Assembly (NCBI GenBank): GCA_001566295.1
Contig: KQ964255.1
Span: 682,001-746,000, forward strand
Reading direction: 5' to 3'
Source of the DNA: Microdochium bolleyi
Lineage: Eukaryota > Ascomycota > Sordariomycetes > Xylariales > Microdochiaceae
DNA: 64,000 nt
Position 1 is the stretch's first letter. Each line of letters starts with the position of its first letter. A program made the position numbers and the translations under genes. Positions 12,150 through 23,095 of the stretch are shown one piece after another. The notes under the pieces were generated by a model. It had not been told where the DNA came from and did no database searches. It worked only from the letters and a program-made list of their open reading frames with translations.

Positions 12150-13436
12150 ATGACCGGCAAACAAACATCGTCACGACCAACAGCCCTGCTCCAATTCAGC
12201 TTCCTTGGCAACTCGACGCCCTCAAACAGCATCCTACAGCAAACCGACCCGATGGCTTCTTTCCCGACGCCCTCGCTGGCTCACAAGCCGACCTCTCTAT
12301 CAGCCGCCGCACAGCCCGCAAAGTCCTTTGACACAAGCAGCCTCATGTCGCCACCAGAACTTCCACGGTACGAGTCCTTCTCCTACAGAACATCATCGAC
12401 ACCGGCCGCCAAGATCATGGATAGCATCACAGTCGGCGGCGCCCGCCGAGCACCAGCACCTCTCCAGCCCCTGTCGCCACCGATATCGCCTGCCGCAAAG
12501 GCCGACGACAGGATACCCAGCATCGAGCTGTCTCCCACAATACCCGTCAAAGACCCGATCCTCTATCCGACACAGAGCGCGAGCACCTCGCCCCCGCAGC
12601 CGCCACTGTTCAGCCGCGACGATGCACTTGACACGCGGAGGATCGTAGACCGTCACCTCGTAGAACGGCCTACGGCCTTCTTCCGGGAGTCAGCTCCACC
12701 CCACCGCGAGGACTACGAGCTGATGCTGTTCTTCAAGTCGCACGTGATGAAGAAGTACAACGAGAATCCGAAGGGCTGGCTGCGGCGGGAACGTGCCCAG
12801 CTCCTTGCGGACCGCAAGGCTGGCGCACGACACAACCAGTTCAAGCTGCACCCGATCCTGCCAGCGAAACCCCAGGTAGTCCGGCCCATGGTGCACCGCG
12901 TGGTCAAGCCTGCCCCCAAGCCTGCGCGGACAATCATCGTCGCTGCTGCACCAAGACCGATCCGGGCGAATCCGCCGTCAGCTCCGGCCCCACGACAGCC
13001 GGCCGTCCGAGTCCGCAAGACCAGCCCCACTCCGGATCCTTCCCGCCGGGTTGTGGCTCCGAACCGCGAGGACAAGGACTTCGAGTTGCTGCCAGACTAC
13101 TGCCCGCCGCTGTCATCACTTCCCAACAAGAGCAACAGCCTCAAGGTGGATTGGAAGGGCGCCCCCATCGACCTGAGTGCCGACCCACACAAGAGCCTGC
13201 TGCACCCCGACGAGGTGATGCTGGCTGCAAATCTGCGTCTCGACTGTGCTACGTATCTGACCAGCAAGCGACGCATGTTTATCCGGCGCCTCGAATGTCT
13301 CCGGGTGGGCAAGGAATTCCGCAAGACCGACGCCCAGCAGGCGTGCAAGATCGATGTCAACAAGGCGTCCAAGCTCTGGACTGCCTTTGACAAGGTCGGC
13401 TGGCTGGACAAGCGTTGGATCAGCAGGTTCGCCTGA
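12150..13436 (+). CDS. SWIRM-domain protein of the fungal Fun19 type
   Basis: Single exon, 428 residues; a second in-frame ATG at 12252 (MASFPTP) is an alternative start. Roughly the first 170 residues are Ser/Pro-rich and probably disordered. A basic middle segment (FFKSHVMKKYNENPKGWLRR) follows, then a proline-rich linker. The last 80 residues form a SWIRM domain: LLHPDEVMLAANLRLDCATY, then RMFIRRLECLRVG, a helix-turn-helix core with KIDVNKASKLWTAFDKVGWL, ending in WISRF. SWIRM domains bind nucleosomal DNA or act as protein-docking modules in chromatin complexes; yeast Fun19-type proteins are stand-alone carriers linked with chromatin regulation. A nuclear chromatin role is inferred from the family. 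The neighbouring upstream DNA is pyrimidine-rich, as in many fungal promoters and leaders. Confidence 0.85.
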   Translation: MTGKQTSSRPTALLQFSFLGNSTPSNSILQQTDPMASFPTPSLAHKPTSLSAAAQPAKSFDTSSLMSPPELPRYESFSYRTSSTPAAKIMDSITVGGARRAPAPLQPLSPPISPAAKADDRIPSIELSPTIPVKDPILYPTQSASTSPPQPPLFSRDDALDTRRIVDRHLVERPTAFFRESAPPHREDYELMLFFKSHVMKKYNENPKGWLRRERAQLLADRKAGARHNQFKLHPILPAKPQVVRPMVHRVVKPAPKPARTIIVAAAPRPIRANPPSAPAPRQPAVRVRKTSPTPDPSRRVVAPNREDKDFELLPDYCPPLSSLPNKSNSLKVDWKGAPIDLSADPHKSLLHPDEVMLAANLRLDCATYLTSKRRMFIRRLECLRVGKEFRKTDAQQACKIDVNKASKLWTAFDKVGWLDKRWISRFA

Positions 13437-14947
13437 GCCAACCTCCTTTGGCTATACTTTCTCAGCTTCTCTTTTGTCTTTTTCTTCTCGCTTCTAGAAT
13501 GATCCTTTCTCATCACGACCATGGCATGACGTATCCACTCAGCGGACGCACACAACACTACACGGCATTGACGGCATTTTAGGGCTTCATCTTCGAAGTG
13601 ATACCCGGAGTGTGCAGGCTCGGTCCCCCATCAGATCACCCCACTCCACCCTACCCCTTCTGCATTTTGGCTTGCTCGCGACTCTCTACTCTGGTGTCAT
13701 TCTCTCTGCAGGGACGCTGGCGCTCTTGTCTTTCTTGGCCGGTGTGGTCAATCATAGCATGTATGCATTTCGCTTTTCCTTGACCCCCATGTGGGTTGAT
13801 TTCAATCGTGTTGGCAGGCTTACGAGCATGGCTATTTCTCCTGCATCGTATATCGGGAATGGCGTCTTTTGTTGGGTCTTCTGGCCCAGAGGTACTTTTC
13901 ACCATTGGGTTTATTGGGTAGGACGATGCCTATCAGATCCGTGCGGATTTATTACTTGGGGTTCGTCGAATGGTCTGTTATTAGTCGAATGTCAACTGTC
14001 CGTGCATATTTAGCACACCTCCCCATGACCAAGAGGCGTGCAGCCTCGCAAAGACGTGTGAATGACCCCCAAACGCACCAAGCTTCCATGTCAGAAATAT
14101 GACGTCCCCCGATGCTCGGGGTGGTCCCTGCCAGACCCTTGGACAGCCGATGTGGCACAGGTCATCGCGGCCTGTGGGTGTGATGTGCATCTTCTTCATC
14201 TCACCCCCACGGGAATTCTGCCCCTGTGGTTTGTTCTTCTTTTTTTCTTTAGTCCGCATACTAGGCTGGAGAACCTATTCTAAGCAAGGGTGCCCTTTGC
14301 CACCCTCCGTCCATGAGCAGAGTAGTCTCGGTAGTGTACTGGGAGTTGAATCCCAGAGCCGCTCATGACAAAGTACATGCATGCACGTGGGGATACGAGG
14401 CATGCTGTGAGTGAATTGCGAGATTAGCGGGATGATGGCATTGTGACCACTTTCCCATCCTGCGCCGGCATCGTATTCTCCCTGCCGGGCACCCGGGGGG
14501 ACGCGGACCAGTGTTTTGCTTTGCTGTGACTAATGCTGATGGGAAAGCGGTTTCTCGCCACTGTCGGTGGTGGGGCCGCCCGCATCCCGTTCAATCCCGT
14601 CGGCACCTGGACAGCCTCGCCTCGTCCCAGTATTAATTAGTCGGTGGTTCGGCGACTTGGCGGCCCGGCGCGACACAACCAGACTCGTCCCAAGGTTGGA
14701 TGGCACCGGGTAGAGTTGTCCCGATGCGTCTACCGCTTCTATGGTCGGCTGTGGCACGTTCTCAAGCTGCACTCGTGGATTCACCATTTTATTCTGTAGT
14801 CACGGCTTGTCGTTGTCTCATTTGATGACTTTGCAAACTCCGGCATATAGTCGACTGCTCAGACTGGGTCGACGCGGCGTTGTACAAGTATCAATAATAG
14901 CCAGAGGAGCCTCGATTCTTTGACTTGATTATATCGTATTCTACATT
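13437..14947. other. Intergenic between convergent SWIRM and SDR genes
   Basis: These are the 3' flanks of two convergent genes. No supported gene is present. A perfect 6-bp hairpin (CTGGGA/TCCCAG) at 14339-14356 resembles a tRNA T-arm but has no other tRNA elements around it. Confidence 0.5.
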
Positions 14948-16140
14948 TTACAATCCCGCGGCAAGAGTGTAGCCGCCGTCGACGACAACAGTCTGGCCGT
15001 TGAGGTACTGGTTTGTCGCGAAGAAGAGCACGGCCTGGGCCATGTCCTCGTCCTTGCCCGGCCGGCCCGCGGGGACCTTGTCGGCGTACTTCTCCTTGGG
15101 AATGTGGCTCTTCTGGTCCTCGTTGCTGCCATCGGCAGCCATCTCGCTGGGGAAGACACCCGGGGCGATCGAGTTGACGCGGATCTTGAGGTTGTTGCTG
15201 GCAATCTCGGCGGCGAGCATGCGGTTCAGGTGGATCGTCGCGGCCTTGGACGAGTTGTAGCCAAAGTGGTGCTGTGCCGTCATGACCAGGCCGCTGATGG
15301 AACTGATATTGATAACGGTGGCGGACCAGCCCTGGTGGCGCTCCGACGACTTCTGCAGGAGGGGTAGGAACGCCGTGGTCATGAAGAAGACCTGCGGGAC
15401 GTTGGTGCGGTAGGTGTTGACCCAGTCCTCAAAGGTGGAAGACTCGTCGTCAAAGAGGTTCTTCTTCATTTCGGATGCCGACTCGGCCTCGGTCTGCTGG
15501 GTGGCACCGGCGATGCCCGCGTTGTTGATGAGGATGTCCAGAGACTGCTCCTTGGACTCGATCTCCTTGACGAGCTTGGCAATGTCGTCCTTCTTGCTGA
15601 CGTCGGCCACTATGGGCACGATGGAGCCCTCGCCCTGAGAGTACAGCTCGACGACGCGGTCGAGCTTCTCCTTGGTGCGGCCCGTGATGTAGACCTTGGC
15701 GCCGTTGGCAACCAGGGCCTGCACGGCCATGAGGCCAATGCCGGTTCCGCCGCCTGTGAACACACGCAAGGGAGTCAGAATTGCGGCTTGTTTGCCTGGC
15801 ATGTTTTGCAGCACGGGGACTACACACCGGTGATGAGAGCAACTCGCTCCTTGACCGAGAAGAGTTCGCTGCTGACGAAGGCAGCGTTCCTGCTGTTGGC
15901 TGAGGACGACATGGTTCTCGCGGGTGTTGTTGTGTAAGTCGTGATGAAGTGGGTCTGCTGGGACGAGGTAAGGCTGGGGTTGGCAAGTCGTGAAGAGAGC
16001 CGTGAACGTGGTTGATGGTGAGAGACAAGAGAAGCAATTGTTCTCGATTGGCAACAGCCAGCGTGCTGTGCTTTATTGAGCAGCAAAGGGGCCCTTCCTA
16101 CGGCCACGGCGGGACGACCGAGTGCTGATTTGAGAATCAT
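14948..16140 (-). CDS. Short-chain dehydrogenase/reductase with a likely mitochondrial presequence, 2 exons
   Basis: Exons 16140-15828 and 15753-14948 join in phase to 372 residues. The intron splits the cofactor loop, and splicing restores TGGGTGIG, the classical-SDR dinucleotide motif. The rest fits the family: NNAG, the catalytic Ser in NISSISG, catalytic Tyr and Lys in YNSSK, and a C-terminal VVDGGYTL. Classical SDRs are NAD(P)-dependent oxidoreductases of alcohols, ketones or sugars. About 75 residues precede the MSSSANSR methionine (an alternative start at about 15913). They are rich in Arg, Ser and Leu and nearly free of acidic residues, which suggests mitochondrial import. The gene is divergent from the MFS transporter gene across 1.3 kb, so the two may share regulation. 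The substrate cannot be deduced. Confidence 0.85.
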
Positions 16141-17402
16141 GACGTATCTACGCTGTGTGATGGGTGCACGCAGGAGGAAGGATTCGTTCCGGAGACTTGT
16201 GAAGGAGATCGAGCAGACGTCTTGAATCTATACGCGGTGATGAAATACAGTGCGCTTGCATTGTCGATGGGCCGCAGCAGAGCAGACATGAGATCACGTT
16301 GAGGTCATTGACTGTGGCTGCACCGATGCATAAGCGCGGAGAGCGCGTTCGAATGCGGTGTCAGTAGCCATGGTTGCACGATGGATGGGAGGAAGTCGAG
16401 CTTGATGACAGCGGGAGCAATTGATTTGAGAGATAGTTACATGAGTGTAGGAAAGGCAGATGACCGTGTTGCCAAAGTGGTGATCTTATCAGAGAAGACG
16501 CGCTCAATTGGTGATGACGGCATTGCGAGGGAGGCTCAAGTTGACTCAAGGGCATGTGGGGTGTAGCCGCGATGGGCACATTGTAATCAGTGCATCAGGC
16601 AGGACCGACCGCGGCTTCCATTCCCCCGCGGCGGCTCCCCACAGCGTGCAAGTGGGCAAGGACTCATGCACGACCCTCTTTAGGCGTCAGGTGCTGCTCT
16701 GATGTGACTGGAGACCTCTCGCCATTCCAAGGCTGCCTCGACCCGTCCGTCCGTCTCTCCGGCTTTCTCGAGATTATCCTGTGTCGACATGTGAATGCCA
16801 CATCAGATGCCGCATCAGATGCCGCGACGCTGACTACCGGCGCCGGTGCCGTGGTCCGTGACTGCAGCGCGGTAGCGGATTGTGACAGGCGGTGCCAAGG
16901 GGGAGCGACTCGTGTTTGTTGCAGCCCAGGAAGCCCAAGACCGGATCGTCTCCAACCTTGGGGGTCTCGAGGGAGGGAACGCGGAAGGGACTGGCGGTCC
17001 CGTGGCCGCGAGGTGCAGCGGTGAGGTGCCGTGGGATGCTGGGGGTGCCCCGTGACCAGCGGCAGTGCCGGGCTCCTGCACCACTGCTGCACCATCCTGG
17101 CACCCGCCCGCCCTGGGAAGCGCTGGGCTGACATGCAGGGCTGCACCTGCCCCGCGAGTCGCGCGCTGTGACATGTGCCAAGCCAGACCACCACGCAACG
17201 CCGGCGCGATTCTGGACCCTTCGTTCGCGTGCCCTTGCGATGATAGTAATCCTACAACAGCATGCCCTAGCTGCCCTCTATACATACGAGCTTCTCGCCA
17301 GCATCTTACCTTGTTTTCAGTCTTCTTTCTCTTCTTGCTTCATCGTCGTGCTCGCCTGCAGTGTCCTGTGCCCTACGCCAGCATCACCTCCTCCCGCCCA
17401 GC
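16141..17402. promoter_or_regulatory. Divergent intergenic region between SDR (-) and MFS (+) genes
   Basis: About 1.26 kb separates two divergent starts, so promoters for both genes should lie here. There is a tandem TCAGATGCCGCA-type repeat near 16802-16822. The last 200 nt before the MFS start are pyrimidine-rich. I see no gene; open frames on both strands overlap and lack family features. No binding site is assigned. Confidence 0.45.
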
Positions 17403-19712
17403 ATGCCGCTCTTCTCCCGCCGCAAAGCCGGCGGCGACGGCCCGCTGGCCGACTCGAGCGATGGCCACCCTCGCAAGTGGAACATGGGCATGCTGAACGA
17501 TCCCAACACCATCGAGGTGCCCGGTTCCGTCCTCCTCCTCGCCAGCGACCGCAACGAGCCCCTCGGCCTGCGCAACGCCCCGGCCCGCAGGTCTCACTCC
17601 TCCGTCGCTACCGGCTGGGCCCAGGATGTACCGCCCACGCCCACGCCGCCTCCCGTCGACGACAAGAAGAAGACGCAGGACGGCACCATCATCCTCGAGC
17701 CCCAGCCCGACGACTCCCACAACGACCCCCTCAACTGGCCCGCCTGGCGCAGAGACTGTGCCCTGCTCTCGCTTGGGCTCTACTGCATGGTCGGCGGTGG
17801 CATCACCCCGATCCTCGCCGCCGGCTTCACCGACGTCGCCGAAGGTATGTCTGAGCTGCCAGGATACTCGAGAATATCTTACTGACCAGTACCCCACAGA
17901 ATATGGCGTCGCCGTCCACAGTGTCGCCTTGACCACCGGTCTCTACATGATGGGCCTCGGCCTCGGCAGCATCATCTTCTCACCTACCGCCATTCTCTAC
18001 GGAAAGCGGCCCATCTATCTCTACAGCGCCATCCTCTTCATCGCGTCCACCATCTGGTGTGCCCTGTCGCCCACGTTCGTCTCGTTGATACTAGCGCGAA
18101 TCGTTCAGGGCATCGCCGTCAGTCCCGTCGAGTGCCTGCCGTCCGCCACAATCGCAGAGATCTTCTTTCTCCACGAGCGCGCATACCGCATCGGCATCTA
18201 CACTCTGCTCCTGCTTGGAGGCAAGAACCTGGTCCCGCTCGTGAGCGCGGCCATCATGCAGGCCCTGGACTGGCGCTGGGTATTCTGGTAGGCGACCTTG
18301 GACTGTACAAACAGGGGGTCAATTAACTGACACGCCTCGACAGGATTGTGGCCATGATCGTAGGCTTCTGTTTGGCACTGCTTTTCTTCTTCGTGCCCGA
18401 AACATTCTGGGACCGCTCTCCGATCCCGCGCAAGAGCGGCCATCACCTCAAGCGGCCCAGCTTTCTCAGCAGGAGATCGACATCAAAGCATATCCCTCAG
18501 GCCGCCAAGAAGACTGTGGACGAGTCTCTGCCAGGCAGTGGAGGTGTTCTGGAGCCCGAAATTCAAGATGAGAAGGACCACGATGCTTCCGGCGCTGCAA
18601 CTCGTCCCACCTCGCGGCACAAGAGCGCCCATGTTGGCTTTGCGCCCGACACGCACGATGCCGAGGAGACACACGCAGCACCGGCGCACAGCGGCGCACA
18701 CGTCGATGCCACCATGCCGCCCACTTTTGGCAACATTGACATCCCTGAGCGCCCTGGGGTGTCGCGGGAGCACACGGAGCACAGCATAGTCGCGTCCCCG
18801 CACCAACACGATCTCGAATCGCAGTCGATCAGGAACAGCGCACCGCCATCGAGAGGCAACACTGCTGGTGCCGCCCACGATACGGAAAGTGAGAAGAACT
18901 CGCTGTCCAACTTCGCGAGCGCTACGCGCGGGCAGCTGTACACCCACGACCTGCGCCACGCCCCGCCAAAGTCCTTCAAGCAACAGCTGCAGATACACAA
19001 TGGCCGGCTGAACCAAGACCGGTGGTGGAGAGTCTGCGTCCGCCCGTTCATCTTGTTTGCATACCCAGCTGTCCTCTGGTCGTCTGTCATCTACGCCTGC
19101 TCTGTCGGCTGGCTCATTGTCATCTCCGAGTCCGTGGCCATCGTGTTCCGTGAGGGCCGCTACAAATTCGACGCCATGCAGACCGGGCTCGTCTACCTGT
19201 CGCCGTTCATCGGTGGTGTTCTAGGTACGGCGGTTGCTGGCAAGGTCAGCGACATTGTGGTAAAAGCAATGTCCAGGCGCAATGGCGGTCTATACGAGCC
19301 CGAATTCCGCCTCGTCATGGCGTTCCCCATCGCCGTCACGACTGTTATGGGCCTGATAGGATTCGGCTGGACAGCGTCTGCCGAGAGCCCGTATGTCCCC
19401 ATCGTGTTCTTCGGCATCGTGTCATTCGGTTGCTCTCTTGGATCGACTACATCAATTACTTTCTGCGTCGACAGCTACCGTCAGTATGCTGGCGAGGCGC
19501 TCGTCACGCTCAACTTCAGCAAGAACGTTCTTCACGGTCTCGTCTTCAGTCTTTTTGTAGCCGAATGGCTGACGCACGATGGCCCCAAGACCGTCTACAT
19601 GTGGATCGGTATCATCCAGTTGATTTTCTGTCTTTTCTCCATTCCCATGTACATATATGGCAAGCGAGCGCGCATGTGGACGGTGCGGATGAACCTGATG
19701 GAGAAGTTTTAG
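17403..19712 (+). CDS. MFS transporter, DHA1/HOL1-like, with a long central cytosolic loop, 3 exons
   Basis: Exons 17403-17844, 17900-18287 and 18344-19712 join in phase to 732 residues. The start at MPLFSRR is the first ATG that leaves a hydrophilic N-terminus. The motif NDPLNWPAWRRD just before the first helix is typical of fungal drug:H+ antiporter (DHA1) transporters. Six helices follow, including YMMGLGLGSI and a family-A motif region (GKRPIYLYSAIL), then a hydrophilic loop of about 200 residues, then six more helices starting at FILFAYPAVLW. The large loop and overall sequence resemble HOL1-type members, which carry cations, polyamines or related solutes in yeasts. The substrate here is unknown. 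The gene is divergent from the SDR gene and convergent with the P450 gene, which suggests export or import of a metabolite handled by those enzymes. Confidence 0.88.
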
Positions 19713-20002
19713 GTCAGGTATGGCATTGTTTTGAAAGCATCGAGCATCGTTCCGCAAGGGGCGCCCCTGCTGCACATTGCATTTTAGAGCCACGGCATCC
19801 TATATACCTTTAGACTGGCATTTGTTTCAATTAACCCTATGGACCTGCTCGTTTCAAGTTGGAATATCAACAAGGATTTCTGTGCTTCCGTGACCACATT
19901 CGATGACCCCCTGGGTACATATGTGTGATCGTCCTCCTCAGTGTCAATTCGCCTGGCAACGGCTCCAAGACCTGCATGGTTCCGCCCCTTTCAACGAAAG
20001 TC

Positions 20003-22311
20003 TCACTCCCTCGGCCGGAACTCCAGCATGAGCGGCAGCAACGTCGTGGTGAAGGTGTCCTTGGCGCCGGCCTCGAACGCGACCCCGTCCTCGCCGGGTG
20101 CGAACCGCACGGTGCACTCCTGCGCGAACCGGGACAGGACCACGCGCATCGTCATCATGGCGAGGTTCTTGCCTGGACAGCTGTATCGGCCTGGTATTTT
20201 TGGGATTCATGTCCGTCTGTTAGTGAGGAGGGCTGTTTGGTTGGGCAACGCGAGATGCCACTCAAGATGAGCTCGACGACGGCGACGACGAAAAAGAATA
20301 CAGTCCCATTGCCTCTGGCGCCGGTCTTGGGTGCAGGCAAGATCGAGCACAGCAGCCCGGCTGTCATCGAGGACGAGAGTCTCAAGAGAAGCAGGAGAAC
20401 AAAGACGCGACTCACCCATACTGAAAGGTATAAACGGCGCCCCCTCGGTGCCCATCTCGGCCCTGCGCTCGCCCCAGCGCTCCGGGACGAAGCGGTCCGG
20501 CTCCGGCCAGTACCGCGGGTCGTTCTGGATCTGCCTGATCGGCACGAACACGTTTGTCCCGCCCGGGACGAACTGCTCGTCCACCTGCAGACCACCGGGC
20601 GGAGTCTCGCGGTAACCCCCTGTCAGCAGGGCCGGCTTGATCCGCAGAGCCTCGTTGATGATGTCGTCGATGTAGGTTATCTGCCTGGCCTTGTCGTAGG
20701 ACCAGTCGTCCTCTTCGCCCGAGGCCGATGCTGATGTTGTGGAGGTGGCGATACCGGTACCACGCCGGCCGCCTCGTGGCATGACGGCGTCGACCTCGGC
20801 GTGCAGCCTCGCGAGCACGTGCTCGTTCGAGCAGAGGAAGTAGAAGATCCAGGCCAGCGTCGTGGCGGTCGTGTCGCTGCCCGCGATGATGATGGCGCGC
20901 GAGTCGTCGTGCAGCGCGGCCTCGGTCGGCGGCGCGGCGGCGTCCTTGTCGAGGAACGACTTGATCAGGTGGGACACTACATCCTGCGGCTCGGCAGAGG
21001 TATCCATTGACTGTTTAGGGGAAATTGGGGGATATTTGCTGTGAGCGGAGCATATTTTCGAGAAAGAAGGAGGGAAACGGGAGAGAGAATGTCATACCTC
21101 CTTCTTCGCAATGACCTCGCTCGCGCACCACCCGAAGAATGGCGCGTACCCTCTGCTCGCGCCGGGGATCCGCGGGAGGATGTTGAGCAGCCACGGCACG
21201 TGGCTCATGATGCCCAGCACCTCCATGTGGTCGTGGATGCACCGAATGGCCGGGTGCTCGACGCCCGTCTCGACGCCGCGGAAATCTTTGCCAAACCCAA
21301 CCTTGCCCATGATGTCGAACGTCAGAAGCATCGTCCAAGAGGTCGCGTCGACCGCGCCGCCGTCGGGCTTGGTGATCTGGGCCAGAAATTTATCCGTCTT
21401 GTCGAGGATGCGTGGGATGTAAGAGTTGAGTGCTGAATTCGGGCAAGGCAGTCAGTCGAGTCAGCAGGTATGAATGACTGTCATGAACACTGGCGAGGCG
21501 AACGGCTCAGACCGAAGACAAAAGACAGACCTTTGACAGAAAATCCCCGGTCCCATCCCCTCCGCCGGAGCCGGTGTAGCGCGTAGTCCCGCGTCATGTG
21601 TATCGAGCACGCCTGGCTCGTGACGTCGACCTGCCCGTACCACGTCGACTTGTGGCAGTCCGACTTGGGGCCAAGGATGAGCGGCACCGCCGAGCTGCGC
21701 ACGATACACAGCTCGCGTGGTCCTGTAGGGAGTTCATGTGTCAACTCCGCCATCATCATCAAGTCTGGCTCTCGTCCTTTTCAGCTGGGAGAGAGCGAGA
21801 CATCACGAGGCCTGTTGCTCTTCCATATTCAGAGCTTACCAGTACGGATAAAGTCTCCATGTGTCTCATGCATCGATTCCACCTCCTTGTAATACTGCAC
21901 CTTCCTCGCTGCCCTCCGCGCAGACCAGAACCGCGAGATCTTGGCGCCCCACGGGCCCGGGAACTTCCTCAGCGGATGGAACCACGCGCGGTACACGGCC
22001 ATGCTCGTGAACACGCCCGTCCAAAAGCTGCCCGTGATGGCGGCGGTCTGGACCACGGCTCCGGAGACCGTCCAGTGCTGGGAGAGGTACGCGGCGAAGA
22101 CGGACACGGTGAGGAACGCCGAGTTGCATAGCAGCGTGTACATGAACTGCTCGACCTCGTAGGCGCGCAGGAAGAGGGCGTGGCAGAGCACGCCGAGGAT
22201 CGTGGGTGGCAGGAGCGGGTGCAAGCCTGTCAGATACTCGATGAGCGGCGCGCTGCCGTCGAGCAGCGGGAGCAGCCCCGCTGCTACGCCTGCGTGCTCA
22301 GTTGAGTTCAT
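20003..22311 (-). CDS. Cytochrome P450 monooxygenase with a multi-helix N-terminus, 5 exons
   Basis: Exons 22311-21840, 21722-21531, 21432-21098, 21010-20416 and 20190-20003 join in phase to 593 residues. P450 landmarks: the proline-rich hinge HPLRKFPGPWG, a C-helix WDRGFSVKAL that is rebuilt only by splicing, the I-helix AGSDTTA, the ExxR motif EALR, a PERW region (DRFVPERWG) and the heme-thiolate loop FSMGRYSCPG, also restored by splicing. Cys in that loop is the iron ligand. The usual Arg two residues before Cys is Tyr, as seen in some fungal P450 families. About 100 residues ahead of the hinge contain several hydrophobic segments rather than one anchor. P450s insert oxygen using a P450 reductase at the endoplasmic reticulum. 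The donor of intron 2 is an unusual GTCTGT. The neighbouring MFS and SDR suggest a shared pathway. Confidence 0.88.
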
Positions 22312-23095
22312 GATCAGTGCGCAGTGATGGCCGCAGATGTAAAGAGAGAGAGAGAGAGAGAGAGAGAGAGCTCGGGACTGTAAGATCACGGGTCTGCCGC
22401 TGGTTAAATGGACAAGCACGTGGAGGCCGGCATCAGAATACTCCCCTCTTCCGCGCCTCTATCTCGATGAAGATCCTCCCTCGTTCCGTCACATGTACGC
22501 GGATGTAACACGACATGAGATACGCATGCAAAGCTGGAGTATTATCTGCACCGTGATGAGTCTGCGGACCCCGCAGATGGAACGCTTACTCAGTCACATT
22601 GCATGACATGCAATGCCAAGGAGACTGCCTGGCTGCCTGCCGATGGAGTTCGCAAGCACGAAGCCAGTCAACAACGGCGGTCGTCTTCCGTGCCGTCACA
22701 AACCAGGATGCAAGAGTGGGTGCCTTTCGAGAGGGGGCCGAGAATGCCTGCAAGGATTGCATGGATGCGTGTCCCGTAGTTGGCGTTGGAGAAGGCAGCG
22801 TCTGCCCTCGGTGGAGATGGTGTCGTGCCAACCCTCAAGGACCAATTGAAGAAACGTTGTGCATGGTTCTGGTCGTGGCAGGATACAAGGAAATCAACAT
22901 GTCGCCAAGCTGTCAGAATGGGCTGTGACGGCAAGACCAGTAACCCGCTATCTCCGGTGGCGCCAATCTGGGGAAGTCCCGCAGGGGGGGTGTCGGTAGA
23001 CGAGGACCCTCACTGGGCCGAGTCCCTGGATGCAGGCCTCTTCTCTCCATCCTTCAACATCGTCGCAGATAGCCAACAGGCATATATCCCCCACG
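22312..23095. other. Divergent intergenic region between P450 (-) and F-box (+) genes
   Basis: This holds the promoter of the P450 gene and the promoter or leader of the F-box gene. An (AG)14 microsatellite sits 32 nt before the P450 start codon, in its probable 5' UTR. No other gene is seen. Confidence 0.5.
22343..22370. repeat. (AG)14 microsatellite
   Basis: Twenty-eight bases of perfect AG dinucleotide repeat, immediately upstream of the P450 start (CT on the coding strand). A CT run at this place is typical of fungal core promoters and leaders and may affect expression if it varies in length. Confidence 0.95.

Noticed and set aside
14339..14356. Hairpin CTGGGA..TCCCAG resembling a tRNA T-arm
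   Set aside because: Loop is six bases, and no acceptor, D- or anticodon arm can be built around it.
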